This document shows, in pieces, positions 18,447 through 27,697 of a DNA stretch of 64,000 nt. Made by a program: the position numbers and the translations under genes. How positions within the stretch are numbered: the first letter of the stretch is position 1; every line of letters begins with the position of its first letter. The notes beneath the pieces are model-generated. The model saw only the letters and a list, made by a program, of their open reading frames with translations. It was not told where the DNA came from and searched no databases. Source of the stretch: Ignavibacteriales bacterium (GTDB taxonomy: Bacteria > Bacteroidota > Ignavibacteria > Ignavibacteriales > Ignavibacteriaceae). The stretch lies in assembly GCA_016707285.1 (NCBI GenBank), contig JADJIA010000007.1:141419-205418 (forward strand). Reading direction: 5' to 3'.

Positions 18447-19603
18447 AAATCTTAAAAATTATGTTTAAGAACTCGATGCGGCACAAGCTTCGTACTTCTC
18501 TTACAATCCTTGGTATCTCGGTTGCAGTCATCGCTTTTATAGTGATGAGGTCGATCGTTTCTGCATGGGATGTGGGTGTTGAAGCTGCGGCTGCTGACAG
18601 AGTAATAGTAAGGAATTCCGTCTCTTTCATCTTCCCAATTCCATATGCTTATAAAGATAAATTAGAAAAGATTGATGGAGTTAAAAGAGTAACCTGGGCA
18701 AACTGGTTTGGCGGAGTTTATAAAGAGAAAGAGAACTTTTTTGGTCGTCTTGCTGTGGATCATAACACCTTTTTAGATGTTTATCCTGAATTTTTGATAA
18801 CTCCCGATGAAAAAAAGATGTTTATGGACGATATCCAAAGCTGTATCATCGGAGAGGCAACTGCAAATCAGTTTAACATTAAAAAGGGTGACATCGTTAC
18901 GCTCCAAGGAGATATATATCCCGGTAACTGGGATTTTAAAGTTGCAGCTGTTTATAAACCCCGTGACAAAATAACTGATGCAACAGGAATGTATTTCAGA
19001 TGGGACTATCTGAACGAGCGTCTTGAAAAGGAATCACCGGATAGAGCAAACGATGCCGGTTGGTATGTACTTCAGGTGAACGACCCAAAACAGATTGCTG
19101 CCATATCTCAGAAAGTTGACAACTATTTCAAAAATAGTGCTGCAGCAACAAAAACAGAGTCGGAAAGAGCATTTAACCAGGGATTTATTTCCTCTTCAAG
19201 TGCTATTTTAACTGCGATGAATGTGGTTTCTTTTGTGATCATCGGCATCATAATGCTTGTTCTTGGCAACACCATGATTATGTCGGCAAGAGAAAGAACA
19301 AGGGAATACTCGGTTCTTAAAACTCTTGGTTTTTCAGGCAAACATCTTACCGGTTTAATCTTGGGTGAATCGTTGTTGATTTCTTTAATTGGCGGAACCG
19401 TCGGATTACTTCTCGGAGAGATGGTGGTTACAGGCTTGGGGCAGGTTGTCCCAAAAACGATTTTCCCGTTGCTTGAAGTAACAACACTTAACATCATTTT
19501 GGCGATGGTAGCAGCATTGTTAACAGGTTTCATCGCTTCCATTTTCCCAATTCACAAAGCTGTCAACACAAAAATTGTTGATGGTTTCAGATTCGTAGGA
19601 TAA
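18443..19603 (+). CDS. ABC transporter permease, MacB/FtsX family (first copy)
   Basis: A 386-residue permease with one membrane helix at the N-terminus (about residues 16-38), a MacB_PCD-type periplasmic domain, and three C-terminal helices of the FtsX domain (about 255-385). The cytoplasmic coupling motif RERTREYSVLKTLGFSG is typical. It probably forms a heterodimer with the second permease encoded 10 bases downstream and works with the ATPase and adaptor. The exported substrate is unknown. Confidence 0.88.
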   Translation: MKILKIMFKNSMRHKLRTSLTILGISVAVIAFIVMRSIVSAWDVGVEAAAADRVIVRNSVSFIFPIPYAYKDKLEKIDGVKRVTWANWFGGVYKEKENFFGRLAVDHNTFLDVYPEFLITPDEKKMFMDDIQSCIIGEATANQFNIKKGDIVTLQGDIYPGNWDFKVAAVYKPRDKITDATGMYFRWDYLNERLEKESPDRANDAGWYVLQVNDPKQIAAISQKVDNYFKNSAAATKTESERAFNQGFISSSSAILTAMNVVSFVIIGIIMLVLGNTMIMSARERTREYSVLKTLGFSGKHLTGLILGESLLISLIGGTVGLLLGEMVVTGLGQVVPKTIFPLLEVTTLNIILAMVAALLTGFIASIFPIHKAVNTKIVDGFRFVG

Positions 19604-19613
19604 GGAGGAGACG

Positions 19614-20780
19614 ATGATACCATTAAAATATACAATTAACAGTTTAAAGCGCAGAAAACTTACCACTGCCATTACCATTGTTGGTGTTTCCCTTGTCGCA
19701 TTTGTATTTACCGCAGTTTTAATGATGGCTTACGGTATAGAGAAAACACTTCAAGATACCGGGTCACCTGACAATATTAAAGTTGTGAGGAAATCGGCAA
19801 CGGGAGAGATTTCAAGTCTCATTGATGGTGATGCACAATCAATTATCGCCACATCCAACATGATTGTAAAATCGAAAGAGGGAAAACCCCTTGTTTCAAA
19901 TGAACCTGTTGTTCTCATCAACCTGACCAGTGAGGAGGGGGGCACAGGAAATTTGATGGTGAGAGGTGTGAACGAAACCTATAAAGAACTTCGTCCCCAG
20001 GTAAAAATTGTTGATGGACGAGAATTCAGGTTTGGAGTAAACGAACTAATTGTGGGTGAAGGACTCTTCAAAAAATTCCCTGATGCCGCACTCGGCAAAA
20101 AGATTAAGTTCGCCGGAGGTGACTGGTTGGTTGTTGGTGTATTCAGCACTGATGGCAGCGGGTTTGATTCCGAACTTTGGGGTGACGCAAAACAGATTCT
20201 TTCATCTTTCAACAGAGGAAACACTGTTAGTACGATGACGATCAAACTTGGCTCTGCCGATCAACTTGATCAGTTTAACAAGTTTTTGATGAAGGATACA
20301 AGACTTAATATGTTTGAGGCGAAAGCTGAACAACAATATTATGCTGAGCAGTCGGAAGCGATGTCGATGTTTATAAGCATCGTTGGAATTTTTGTAACGG
20401 TAATATTCAGTTTTGGTGCTACCATCGGAGCCACCATCACAATGTATTCCGCCGTCGCCAACAGAACTGTTGAGATAGGTACACTAAGAGCTCTTGGATT
20501 CAGCAGAAGGAGCATTCTTTCAGCATTTCTGATCGAATCTCTCTTTTTATCCATGCTCGGTGGGTTGCTTGGGCTTCTATTAGCTTCATCACTATCTTTT
20601 GTTCAGATATCGACACTTAATTTTTCATCTTTCTCCGAAATTGCATTCAAGTTTTCGCTTTCTCCGCAGATCATAATCAGTTCGCTGATTTTTGCTCTGT
20701 TTATGGGATTTATTGGTGGATTCCTTCCTTCGATAAGAGCTGCGAGACTAAACATAGTAAATGCTTTGAGAGGAATGTAG
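19614..20780 (+). CDS. ABC transporter permease, MacB/FtsX family (second copy)
   Basis: A 388-residue permease with the same layout as the preceding gene: N-terminal helix, periplasmic MacB_PCD domain and three FtsX helices. The coupling element reads NRTVEIGTLRALGFSRRSIL, and the C-terminus is GFLPSIRAARLNIVNALRG, a common ending for this family. AAGGAGGAG precedes the ATG. The two permeases have diverged in sequence, which fits a heterodimer rather than a recent duplication. A hairpin terminator follows at 20826. Confidence 0.88.
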   Translation: MIPLKYTINSLKRRKLTTAITIVGVSLVAFVFTAVLMMAYGIEKTLQDTGSPDNIKVVRKSATGEISSLIDGDAQSIIATSNMIVKSKEGKPLVSNEPVVLINLTSEEGGTGNLMVRGVNETYKELRPQVKIVDGREFRFGVNELIVGEGLFKKFPDAALGKKIKFAGGDWLVVGVFSTDGSGFDSELWGDAKQILSSFNRGNTVSTMTIKLGSADQLDQFNKFLMKDTRLNMFEAKAEQQYYAEQSEAMSMFISIVGIFVTVIFSFGATIGATITMYSAVANRTVEIGTLRALGFSRRSILSAFLIESLFLSMLGGLLGLLLASSLSFVQISTLNFSSFSEIAFKFSLSPQIIISSLIFALFMGFIGGFLPSIRAARLNIVNALRGM

Positions 20781-20783
20781 GTC

Positions 20784-20920
20784 AGGTATTAAATATTAGG
20801 TATTTAGTCAGTGAGTTATGAGAATAAAAGCCCGTTAAGATTACTTGGCGGGCTTTTTTTTGATCCTGATTATCCTCGGATTTGAAAAAATTAATACTTA
20901 ATACTTAATACGTAATACCT
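20784..20920. repeat. Short AT-rich repeats in inverted arms around a terminator
   Basis: AGGTATTAAATATTAGGTAT (from 20784) and a run of TTAATAC heptamers ending in GTAATACCT (20891-20920) are imperfectly complementary and flank the hairpin terminator. The arrangement repeats that at 13685-13875. I see no coding capacity in it. Confidence 0.45.
20826..20861 (+). terminator. Rho-independent terminator of the efflux operon
   Basis: AAAAGCCCG and CGGGCTTTT form a perfect 9-base-pair stem with a 14-base loop and continue into an eight-base T-run. It lies about 45 bases after the stop of the second permease gene and is well placed to end the four-gene operon. Confidence 0.85.
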
Positions 20921-20960
20921 ATTTATGTATCTTTCCTGATTGAATAACTATTATTTTCAG

Positions 20961-22556
20961 ATGCAAAAAAGCCTTTCAACTTTTATAATTTTTTTCCTTT
21001 TTCAAAGTGTTGGAATTTCACAAAATGCACTCGAGAAGGGGAAAGACCTGTTCCGTCGGGCAGAAACCAGTGACACTGTTCAGATGGAACTTTATCGTGA
21101 GGCGGCTGCGCAAATCGAGGAATACCTTCTTGTTGACTCCCTTAATGCGGAAGCCCACTATTTCCTTGGTTATGCTTACGACAGAATTTCACTTCCCTCA
21201 ATGAATTATCTTGTTACTCTTGATATGGAGTATCTAAGAAAATCAATTTTCCATTTTCTAAAATCAATTCAAATCAGCCCCGAATACAAAGGGGAGTCGT
21301 GGCATCTAAGTTCCTACTCAAAAGTAATTTCAATTTGGGGAACTGCTGCAATATCTTATATCTTAAAGGGGAATCTGGATTCTGCGCGGATTTGTTTTCG
21401 GCAGATATTAAAAAATGGTGTGATCTCTTCAACTTATTTTGATTATGGCGAAAACCTCCTCAGATCAATTCCTTTGAATGCCATCGTTTTTTCTGAAGAT
21501 GAACTTGAAACATTTATGATCTATTATTTGCAGCTGATGGATGGAATGAGGAAAGATGTTACGCTCATTCACACCGGTTTTTTAAGTGCACCTGCCTACA
21601 TTAACTTTGTTAAAAACAATTACAAAATGGGGATATACAACGCTGCAATGGATATCTCTGATGATGAAATCTCAAAAATTCAGCCAATATACAAAGAACC
21701 TCAAAAACGATCAATCGAAATTCCACTCTCGATAGTTGACAAATACAAAATTGAAAGCAGTGAAAGATTTCCGAAGCTGGAATTTGTTTTTCCACCTCTT
21801 CAGTCCGAAATGGTTGACACAACGGCTTATTGGTTGAGTGCATCAGAGCAGGTTATCCTTGACATCATCCAAAAAACAAAGTGGCTGCGCGATGTTTGTT
21901 TAACACTCACTTATCAGGGAAGAATAAGATCACTTTTTTCGGGTTATTTGAGGTCAGAGGGTTTGTCCTACAGACTTCTGCCATTTGTCACTTCTTTACG
22001 GAATGAGACGATAAATACTGAACTTTTGGAAGTTTTTTTGAGTCCACCTCCCGACTATTTTGATGAAACTGCAAATTTTGGGATGCCGTTCGATTTTGGG
22101 TCGATAAACACTGAAGAGATTGTTCTTGACCGTTCACTTTATCCATTAATCGATAACTATTCGAACCTCTATTTTGATCTTGCAGATTCCTATTTGATGA
22201 TGGATAACAAAGCTCAGGCGCGAAGGGTGATGATCTATTTTGATATGCACCTTAAACCCGGCGAACTGATTAGAAGTTATTCAACCATTTACCGCGCAGC
22301 ACTGCTTTATGACAGAGTTGGCGAAATTGCCGATTTTAACCGTCTTGGAAAAGTTGCGGAATTACTCGCAATCAAGGAAATCTCACGCGAACCATTCTCA
22401 TATAATGATCCCGCAAACCCCTACGATATGCTTTTGGATTATTACATCAAATCAGGTCAGAAAGATAAAATGATCCAACTCCTAAAAGATTTAAACCAGC
22501 GGTATCCCGATGATCAGGATATCGTCGAAAAACTGAAGGCTCTTTCAGGGGGGTAG
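20961..22556 (+). CDS. Exported TPR-containing protein of unknown function
   Basis: A 531-residue protein that I do not recognise as a named family. It starts with a signal peptide (MQKSLSTFIIFFLFQSVGIS). TPR-like helices are seen near the N-terminus (LLVDSLNAEAHYFLGYAYDR) and again near the C-terminus (YYIKSGQKDKMIQLLKDLNQ). The centre contains MIYYLQLMDGMRKDVTLIHT, which resembles a motif found after TPR-bearing membrane glycosylation-type proteins in Bacteroidetes, but the match is only by eye. The ATG at 20961 begins the signal peptide; an upstream ATG at 20940 is in frame. It stands alone between a terminator and the DAHP synthase promoter. Confidence 0.75.
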   Translation: MQKSLSTFIIFFLFQSVGISQNALEKGKDLFRRAETSDTVQMELYREAAAQIEEYLLVDSLNAEAHYFLGYAYDRISLPSMNYLVTLDMEYLRKSIFHFLKSIQISPEYKGESWHLSSYSKVISIWGTAAISYILKGNLDSARICFRQILKNGVISSTYFDYGENLLRSIPLNAIVFSEDELETFMIYYLQLMDGMRKDVTLIHTGFLSAPAYINFVKNNYKMGIYNAAMDISDDEISKIQPIYKEPQKRSIEIPLSIVDKYKIESSERFPKLEFVFPPLQSEMVDTTAYWLSASEQVILDIIQKTKWLRDVCLTLTYQGRIRSLFSGYLRSEGLSYRLLPFVTSLRNETINTELLEVFLSPPPDYFDETANFGMPFDFGSINTEEIVLDRSLYPLIDNYSNLYFDLADSYLMMDNKAQARRVMIYFDMHLKPGELIRSYSTIYRAALLYDRVGEIADFNRLGKVAELLAIKEISREPFSYNDPANPYDMLLDYYIKSGQKDKMIQLLKDLNQRYPDDQDIVEKLKALSGG

Positions 22557-22578
22557 GAGATGATTAACCAATATTTTA

Positions 22579-22609
22579 TTGTTAAACATCCAAAATAGAA
22601 TTAGTTTTG
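22579..22609 (+). promoter_or_regulatory. Possible Bacteroidetes-type promoter of the DAHP synthase gene
   Basis: TTG at 22579-22581 and TAGTTTTG at 22602-22609 are separated by 20 bases and match the -33 TTG / -7 TAnnTTTG pattern known from Bacteroidetes. The likely start of transcription is about 20 bases before the TTG start codon at 22635. Whether this lineage uses that consensus is not known from the window. Confidence 0.4.
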
Positions 22610-22634
22610 TAATTCACTTTTACCGGAGAGTTAG

Positions 22635-23648
22635 TTGGTCGTAGTTTTTGAGCAAAAAGCAGATGAAGAAGAGATAAACCGTATTGTTGAGAAGATCAAA
22701 AATATGGGCTATTCAGTTTTAAAATCTGAGGGTGAGGGGCAAAGGATTATTGGTATCGGGGGAGTGAAACCGGAAAGTGATATAAAAGAAATCAGTATGA
22801 TTGAGGGGGTTGCAAGGGTTTTAAGCATCTCCGAACCTTATGTTTTTGCAGGAAGGGATTTTAAACCTGAAAATACAATTATCAATGTGGGAAATGCTTC
22901 AATCGGGAGCAAAGAGGTTACGATTATCGCCGGTCCGTGTGCCGTGGAAAATGAATTGCAGATACACACCGTTGCACAATATGTGGCTAAAGCAGGCGCA
23001 AAGATTTTAAGAGGTGGCGCTTACAAACCGCGGACATCTCCCTACTCATTCCAGGGGCTCGGCGAAGATGGTCTTAAGTTCATAAGAGATGCTGCTGATT
23101 CCAACGGATTAAAAGTGGTAACTGAAATAATCGACCTGACACTCATCGACATGGTAGGTAAATATACCGATATTTTTCAGGTGGGTGCCCGAAACATGTA
23201 TAACTACCCGCTGTTAAAAGAACTTGGAAAACTTAACATCCCAGTACTCCTTAAAAGAGGATTATCTGCAACTATAGATGAACTTTTGATGTCGTCCGAA
23301 TATATTCTTGCCGGAGGCAATAATAAAGTGATTTTATGTGAAAGAGGTATCAGAACTTTTGAACCTTCCACAAGAAACACTTTTGACATTTCTGCAATTC
23401 CTGTGATCCAACAAAAGAGTCATCTACCGGTTATTGCCGATCCATCACACGCAACAGGATTCAGGGATATGGTTACCCCTGTTGCCAGAGCTGCAGTTGC
23501 TGCGGGCGCCGACGGTTTAATAATTGAAGTGCACAACGATCCCAACAAAGCTTTATCCGATGGTCCACAGGCATTATTGCCCGATCAATTCGAAAAACTG
23601 ATCTCCGAAGTCAGGTTAATTTCTTCAGCGATTGGAAGACACATTTAG
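22635..23648 (+). CDS. aroF: 3-deoxy-7-phosphoheptulonate synthase (DAHP synthase, type I beta)
   Basis: A 337-residue first enzyme of the shikimate pathway, condensing phosphoenolpyruvate with erythrose 4-phosphate. An N-terminal ferredoxin-like regulatory domain of about 70-80 residues (VVVFEQKADEEEINRIVEKI) precedes the barrel. Catalytic motifs are IIAGPCAVE, LRGGAYKPRTSPYSFQGLG, QVGARNMYNYPLLKELG, LLKRGLSATIDE, and VIADPSHATGFRDMV. The regulatory domain is the kind used for feedback control in the Thermotoga/Bacillus group. The start is TTG, supported by GGAGAG four bases upstream. Its last 24 bases overlap the convergent oxidoreductase gene. Confidence 0.94.
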   Translation: MVVVFEQKADEEEINRIVEKIKNMGYSVLKSEGEGQRIIGIGGVKPESDIKEISMIEGVARVLSISEPYVFAGRDFKPENTIINVGNASIGSKEVTIIAGPCAVENELQIHTVAQYVAKAGAKILRGGAYKPRTSPYSFQGLGEDGLKFIRDAADSNGLKVVTEIIDLTLIDMVGKYTDIFQVGARNMYNYPLLKELGKLNIPVLLKRGLSATIDELLMSSEYILAGGNNKVILCERGIRTFEPSTRNTFDISAIPVIQQKSHLPVIADPSHATGFRDMVTPVARAAVAAGADGLIIEVHNDPNKALSDGPQALLPDQFEKLISEVRLISSAIGRHI

Positions 23649-25184
23649 GATTGCCGAAGCAACATTTTCACCATCAATAGCTGCTGAAACAATTCCTCCT
23701 GCATAACCTGCACCTTCACCACAAGGATATAATCCTTTAATTTGTGGATGCATCAAAGTGGTGCGGTCTCGCGGAATTCTAACCGGAGATGAAGTCCTCG
23801 ATTCAACCGCCAGCATCTGTGCATCGGCACTTATATATCCCTTCAATTTTGAGTCAAACACCTTAAGAGATTCTTTCAGTCGCCTGCTTATCTCTACCGG
23901 GAGGACTTCATTGAGATCGGTTGAAACAGTTCCGGGGATATAACTCGATTTTGGCAGAGAACTAGAGATTTTACCTTTCAAAAAATCATTAACTCTTTGT
24001 GCGGGGGCAGTTTGGGTTTTACCTCCTGCTTCCCATGCGGATAATTCGACCATCTTTTGATATTCAAGTGCTGCAAGTGCACCACTTTTGGTGAATTGGT
24101 TCCAATCCTGCGGGGTAACTTCAACAACAAAACCTGAGTTTGCAAATGGTGAATCTCTTCGTGAGACCGACATTCCATTGAGTACCAATTCACCCGGAGC
24201 ACTTGAAGCAGGAACTATGATGCCCCCCGGGCACATACAAAAAGAATATACACCTCTGCCGGCAACCTGACAGGTGAGTGAATAACTTGCTGCCGGGAGG
24301 AATTCACTTCTTATTTTTGAATGATATCTTGATTCATCGATTAATGACTGGGGATGTTCGATTCTAACCCCCAATGCAAACGGTTTTGCCTCTATCAGAA
24401 TATTTTCGTCGTGTAAGAGGTAATAAATATCTCTTGCCGAGTGACCGGTTGCCAGAATAACCGCATCTCCGAAGTGTTCCTCAACTCCATTCACTTTTAC
24501 ACCTTTAATGATGTCACCATCTCTGATAATTCCGGTAACTCTTGAGTCGAAGTGGATTTCACCGCCATAGTTTAGAATTGTTTCACGCATGGCGGTTACA
24601 ATGCCCGGCAGTTTATTTGAGCCTATATGAGGGTGGGCATCCACAATTATATCGGGGTCGGCGCCATGCATCACCAAAATATTCAGGATTTTTAACACAT
24701 TCCCTCTTTTATCAGATCTTGTATATAGTTTTCCATCACTATAGGTACCTGCTCCTCCCTCCCCAAAACAATAGTTGGAATCCGGATTTACCTGATGAAA
24801 CTGCATTATTGCCCTAAGGTCTCTTCTGCGAGTGCGTACATCTTTTCCCCTCTCAAAAATTATCGGTTTTATTCCTGATTCAAGAAGGCGTAAAGCTGCA
24901 AAAATTCCTGCGGGACCGGCTCCAATAATGATAACCCTTTTTTTCTGCAAAGCCTCTTTATATTCGGGAGGGGAGACAGGGGTGACCACATCTTCATCGA
25001 TAAAAACAAGAGCTTTAAATCGATAGATTGGGAACTTGCTTCTGGCATCTATTGATCTTTTGGAGATGTAGTATCCGGTGATTTTTGTCCGGTCTTCTTT
25101 TACCTCCTTCAGAATCAAAGCTTTGATCTTCTCGTTGTTTCGGGAATCTTCAGGTTTTACAACTATTTCAATTTCTTTTACCAT
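23625..25184 (-). CDS. FAD-dependent oxidoreductase, COG2509 type
   Basis: A 519-residue flavoprotein of the uncharacterised COG2509 group. An N-terminal domain of about 85 residues (GYYISKRSIDARSKFPIYRF) precedes a Rossmann FAD site GAGPAGIFAALRLLE with FERG after it. Further family marks are YCFGEGGAGTYSDGKLYTRS, VILATGHSARDIYYLL, and the C-terminal LYPCGEGAGYAGGIVSAAID. Physiological substrate and electron partner are not known. Convergent with the DAHP synthase gene by a 24-base overlap. Divergent from the lipoprotein gene at 25260. Confidence 0.88.
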   Translation of the reverse strand: MVKEIEIVVKPEDSRNNEKIKALILKEVKEDRTKITGYYISKRSIDARSKFPIYRFKALVFIDEDVVTPVSPPEYKEALQKKRVIIIGAGPAGIFAALRLLESGIKPIIFERGKDVRTRRRDLRAIMQFHQVNPDSNYCFGEGGAGTYSDGKLYTRSDKRGNVLKILNILVMHGADPDIIVDAHPHIGSNKLPGIVTAMRETILNYGGEIHFDSRVTGIIRDGDIIKGVKVNGVEEHFGDAVILATGHSARDIYYLLHDENILIEAKPFALGVRIEHPQSLIDESRYHSKIRSEFLPAASYSLTCQVAGRGVYSFCMCPGGIIVPASSAPGELVLNGMSVSRRDSPFANSGFVVEVTPQDWNQFTKSGALAALEYQKMVELSAWEAGGKTQTAPAQRVNDFLKGKISSSLPKSSYIPGTVSTDLNEVLPVEISRRLKESLKVFDSKLKGYISADAQMLAVESRTSSPVRIPRDRTTLMHPQIKGLYPCGEGAGYAGGIVSAAIDGENVASAILNVSSNR

Positions 25185-25259
25185 TAGTCACACTGTTTGT
25201 TACAATTGTTCCGGAGTTTTTTATTTTATGACATTAAATAAAATCAATTTGGAGCAAAG

Positions 25260-25826
25260 ATGATTAAAACGATGAAAAGTTTTATTCCATTGTTATTTCC
25301 ATTTCTGCTTATTTTCATTGGTTGTGAAAATGAGATTGAGAACAACTATCATGCTCTAAAGGCAGAGAAGAAAAGCCGGAATATTTCCGAATTAGTCAAT
25401 AAGTACAATGGTAGCAGACTGAGTGAAGTTACCAATGAAGATCAACTTTTTGGATTAGCGGGGAGTGTGGTTGTTTTTGATACCATCACTGAAGGAATTG
25501 TGAAGATTGGTGAAAAGCAATATCTGAAGTCAAAACTTGCCTCAACACCCGATTTTATGAAAGATTCGGAGGTATATTTGCTTATCGCGTGTAGTGACGT
25601 CACTCGTCAGAAGATAAATTCATTTGACAATAGCGAACTTCAGGTGGCAGTGGAATTGGAAAAGATTACAAACGGGATAGATCGTCTTGCCACTTCGTTG
25701 GGTTCGGTGGTGAGATATGCCGGTGAAATTCACTACACATTAATTGAGGGGGAAACTCTTGATGTGCTCGAAACAGAGTCAGACTATTATTTTAAACATC
25801 TTCACAATCAGAGAGAATTTCTTTAG
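25260..25826 (+). CDS. Small putative lipoprotein of unknown function
   Basis: A 188-residue protein without a recognised domain. The N-terminus has a hydrophobic signal followed by FIGCEN, a plausible lipobox with Cys22, although Phe at position -3 is not the best residue. The mature part is charged and mainly helical in appearance, with one stretch EDQLFGLAGSVVVFDTITEG and a Tyr/His-rich end. The start at 25260 has GGAG five bases upstream; ATG at 25272 is an alternative. Its 3' end overlaps the convergent histidine kinase by four bases. Confidence 0.7.
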   Translation: MIKTMKSFIPLLFPFLLIFIGCENEIENNYHALKAEKKSRNISELVNKYNGSRLSEVTNEDQLFGLAGSVVVFDTITEGIVKIGEKQYLKSKLASTPDFMKDSEVYLLIACSDVTRQKINSFDNSELQVAVELEKITNGIDRLATSLGSVVRYAGEIHYTLIEGETLDVLETESDYYFKHLHNQREFL

Positions 25827-27697
25827 TTTATCGCTGCGGGGAGAGTGAATGAAACCGTTGTACCGCGGTTTTGTTCACTTTCAACGCTAATTTTTCCTCC
25901 CATCTTTTCGGTCAATTCCTTACAGATTAGTAAACCAAGCCCTGATCCTTTTTCCCTGTTTGTTCCAGGAGTGGATTTTGCAGATGTAATATCAAACATC
26001 TTGTCCAATCTTTCCTGTCTTATCCCAAGTCCGTTATCAACAACTGAAGTGACAACCATTCCATCAAAGAGGGATGTTGAGATAACCACTTTACTTCCGG
26101 TCTGGCTGAATTTGATCGCATTTGTTAACAAGTTTCGCAGAATGGTGAGTGTCATCTCTCTATCTGCAATTACATCAACAGTTTGATCACACCGGTTTTC
26201 GATGATTATCCCTTTTTGGTCAGATATCGAAGTCACTTGTTGAATTGACCCGGCAGCGATCTGATGAATTTTCAGGAGTTCAGATTTTGGAGTAAAGTTA
26301 TTTTGTGAAGCTCTCGACCAGCTAAGAATTGATTCGAGCAGATGATATTGATTGTTGGCAGTTTCAAAACTGTTTTTAATGAAGTTCTTTTTTTCGTCAT
26401 CTGAAAGTGAATCATATTCGGAATCCAGTAATTCAAGTGAATTCAGGAGAGGATGGAAAGGTCCTCTGAGGTCATGAGCCAAAATGGAGATAAATTTGTC
26501 TTTTTGATTGTTGGTCTCACGCAATTCCCCGGTTAATGATTCCATCATTGCAAGTTTCTCTTTCCTTTCAGAGATATCGGTGATCCTGACTAAAACATAT
26601 TTTTCCTCATGGAAATTGAATTCAGTAATGACAATCTCGCCCCAAAACTCTCTTCCTTTCATGGAAACATATTCAATCTCACTCGACCATTTACCGGTTG
26701 TTTTAAGCGATTCAGCAATTGCCGCGATTTCTTCAGCAGAGAAGGAATTTTTATGGTAAACAAAACCTTTGGTTGTGCTGAGATCCGTTCCGTCAGGAAT
26801 TTCAAACAGTTCTCGAGCTCTTAAATTTGCAGTAATGATAAAATTGGTTTCCGGCTGAACAAGGAAGATGGCGTCTGAAGAGGAATCAAAAACCATGCTA
26901 AAAAGCGAACTGGAATATTCAGCTTTTCTTTCGATATTTTTTTTGTCTGTTATGTCATACCCAAAAATGGCGAATCTGAAAACTTCACCGTTTGTATCGA
27001 AGACGGGGTAGATTGAGTTTAAGAGAGTTCTTCCAAAACGCTGGTCTTCAAAAACCACAGGCAGTTTGGTTCGTCTCACTTGGTTCATCATCGTGCGTCT
27101 GTGATCTGCCACTTCTTTATCCAGCAATTCCAGCGCACTTTTACCGATGAGTTCGGGAATGGTTTTGTTCATTCGCTGAGCTGAAATCTCATTTGCAATA
27201 ACGATTTCACCGTTGAGTTCAATTAGAAGAGAGGATTCAGTAATTGCATTTAATAATGTTTTAAGCAGGTGTTCACTTTTGGCAATCTCTAATTCCGACT
27301 GTTTTTGTTTAGTAATGTCGGTGATGAATCCTTCAAGGAAAAGGAGTTCCCCGTCATCGTTGAATATTCCGGAGCCTTTTTCCCAAACCCATCTGGTTTC
27401 ACCTGAGCGGGTTATAATTTTATATTCAAGGGTGAAAGGTTTTCTTGTCTTCAGGTGGTTCTGGATTTCGTTCCAAACATATTCTCTGTATTCCGGCAGA
27501 ATTAGCGAATCGTAAAAGACTTCCTGATTTGTAAATTCAGACGGGAAATAACCGGTAAGTTCAACCGAACCTTCAGACACAAACATCATGGTCCACTCGG
27601 CATCGTTTTTGCAACGATAAGCCAGACCCGGTAAATAATTAAACCAGTTCTCAAATAATGAAGGCTGCGTAGAAAACAATTCGGTATCAGCTGGCAT
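25823..27697 (-). CDS. PAS-domain sensor histidine kinase
   Basis: A 624-residue sensor kinase without membrane helices, so probably cytoplasmic. Three PAS/PAC modules fill the first 390 residues: the first with YKIITRSGETRWVWEKGSG, the second around VIANEISAQRMNKT, the third around IITANLRARELFEIPDG. The dimerisation domain has the phosphoacceptor His408 in ILAHDLRGPFHPLLNSLELL. The ATPase domain carries the N box LRNLLTNAIKFSQTGSK, G1 VDNGLGI and G2 GSGLGLLICKELTE. No response-regulator gene is adjacent, so this is an orphan kinase here. A 309-base gap separates it from aceE, which is divergent. Confidence 0.93.
   Translation of the reverse strand: MPADTELFSTQPSLFENWFNYLPGLAYRCKNDAEWTMMFVSEGSVELTGYFPSEFTNQEVFYDSLILPEYREYVWNEIQNHLKTRKPFTLEYKIITRSGETRWVWEKGSGIFNDDGELLFLEGFITDITKQKQSELEIAKSEHLLKTLLNAITESSLLIELNGEIVIANEISAQRMNKTIPELIGKSALELLDKEVADHRRTMMNQVRRTKLPVVFEDQRFGRTLLNSIYPVFDTNGEVFRFAIFGYDITDKKNIERKAEYSSSLFSMVFDSSSDAIFLVQPETNFIITANLRARELFEIPDGTDLSTTKGFVYHKNSFSAEEIAAIAESLKTTGKWSSEIEYVSMKGREFWGEIVITEFNFHEEKYVLVRITDISERKEKLAMMESLTGELRETNNQKDKFISILAHDLRGPFHPLLNSLELLDSEYDSLSDDEKKNFIKNSFETANNQYHLLESILSWSRASQNNFTPKSELLKIHQIAAGSIQQVTSISDQKGIIIENRCDQTVDVIADREMTLTILRNLLTNAIKFSQTGSKVVISTSLFDGMVVTSVVDNGLGIRQERLDKMFDITSAKSTPGTNREKGSGLGLLICKELTEKMGGKISVESEQNRGTTVSFTLPAAIN

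Noticed and set aside
25594..25605. Perfect palindrome AGTGACGTCACT
   Set aside because: It lies inside the small lipoprotein gene and is most likely a chance result of codon choice.
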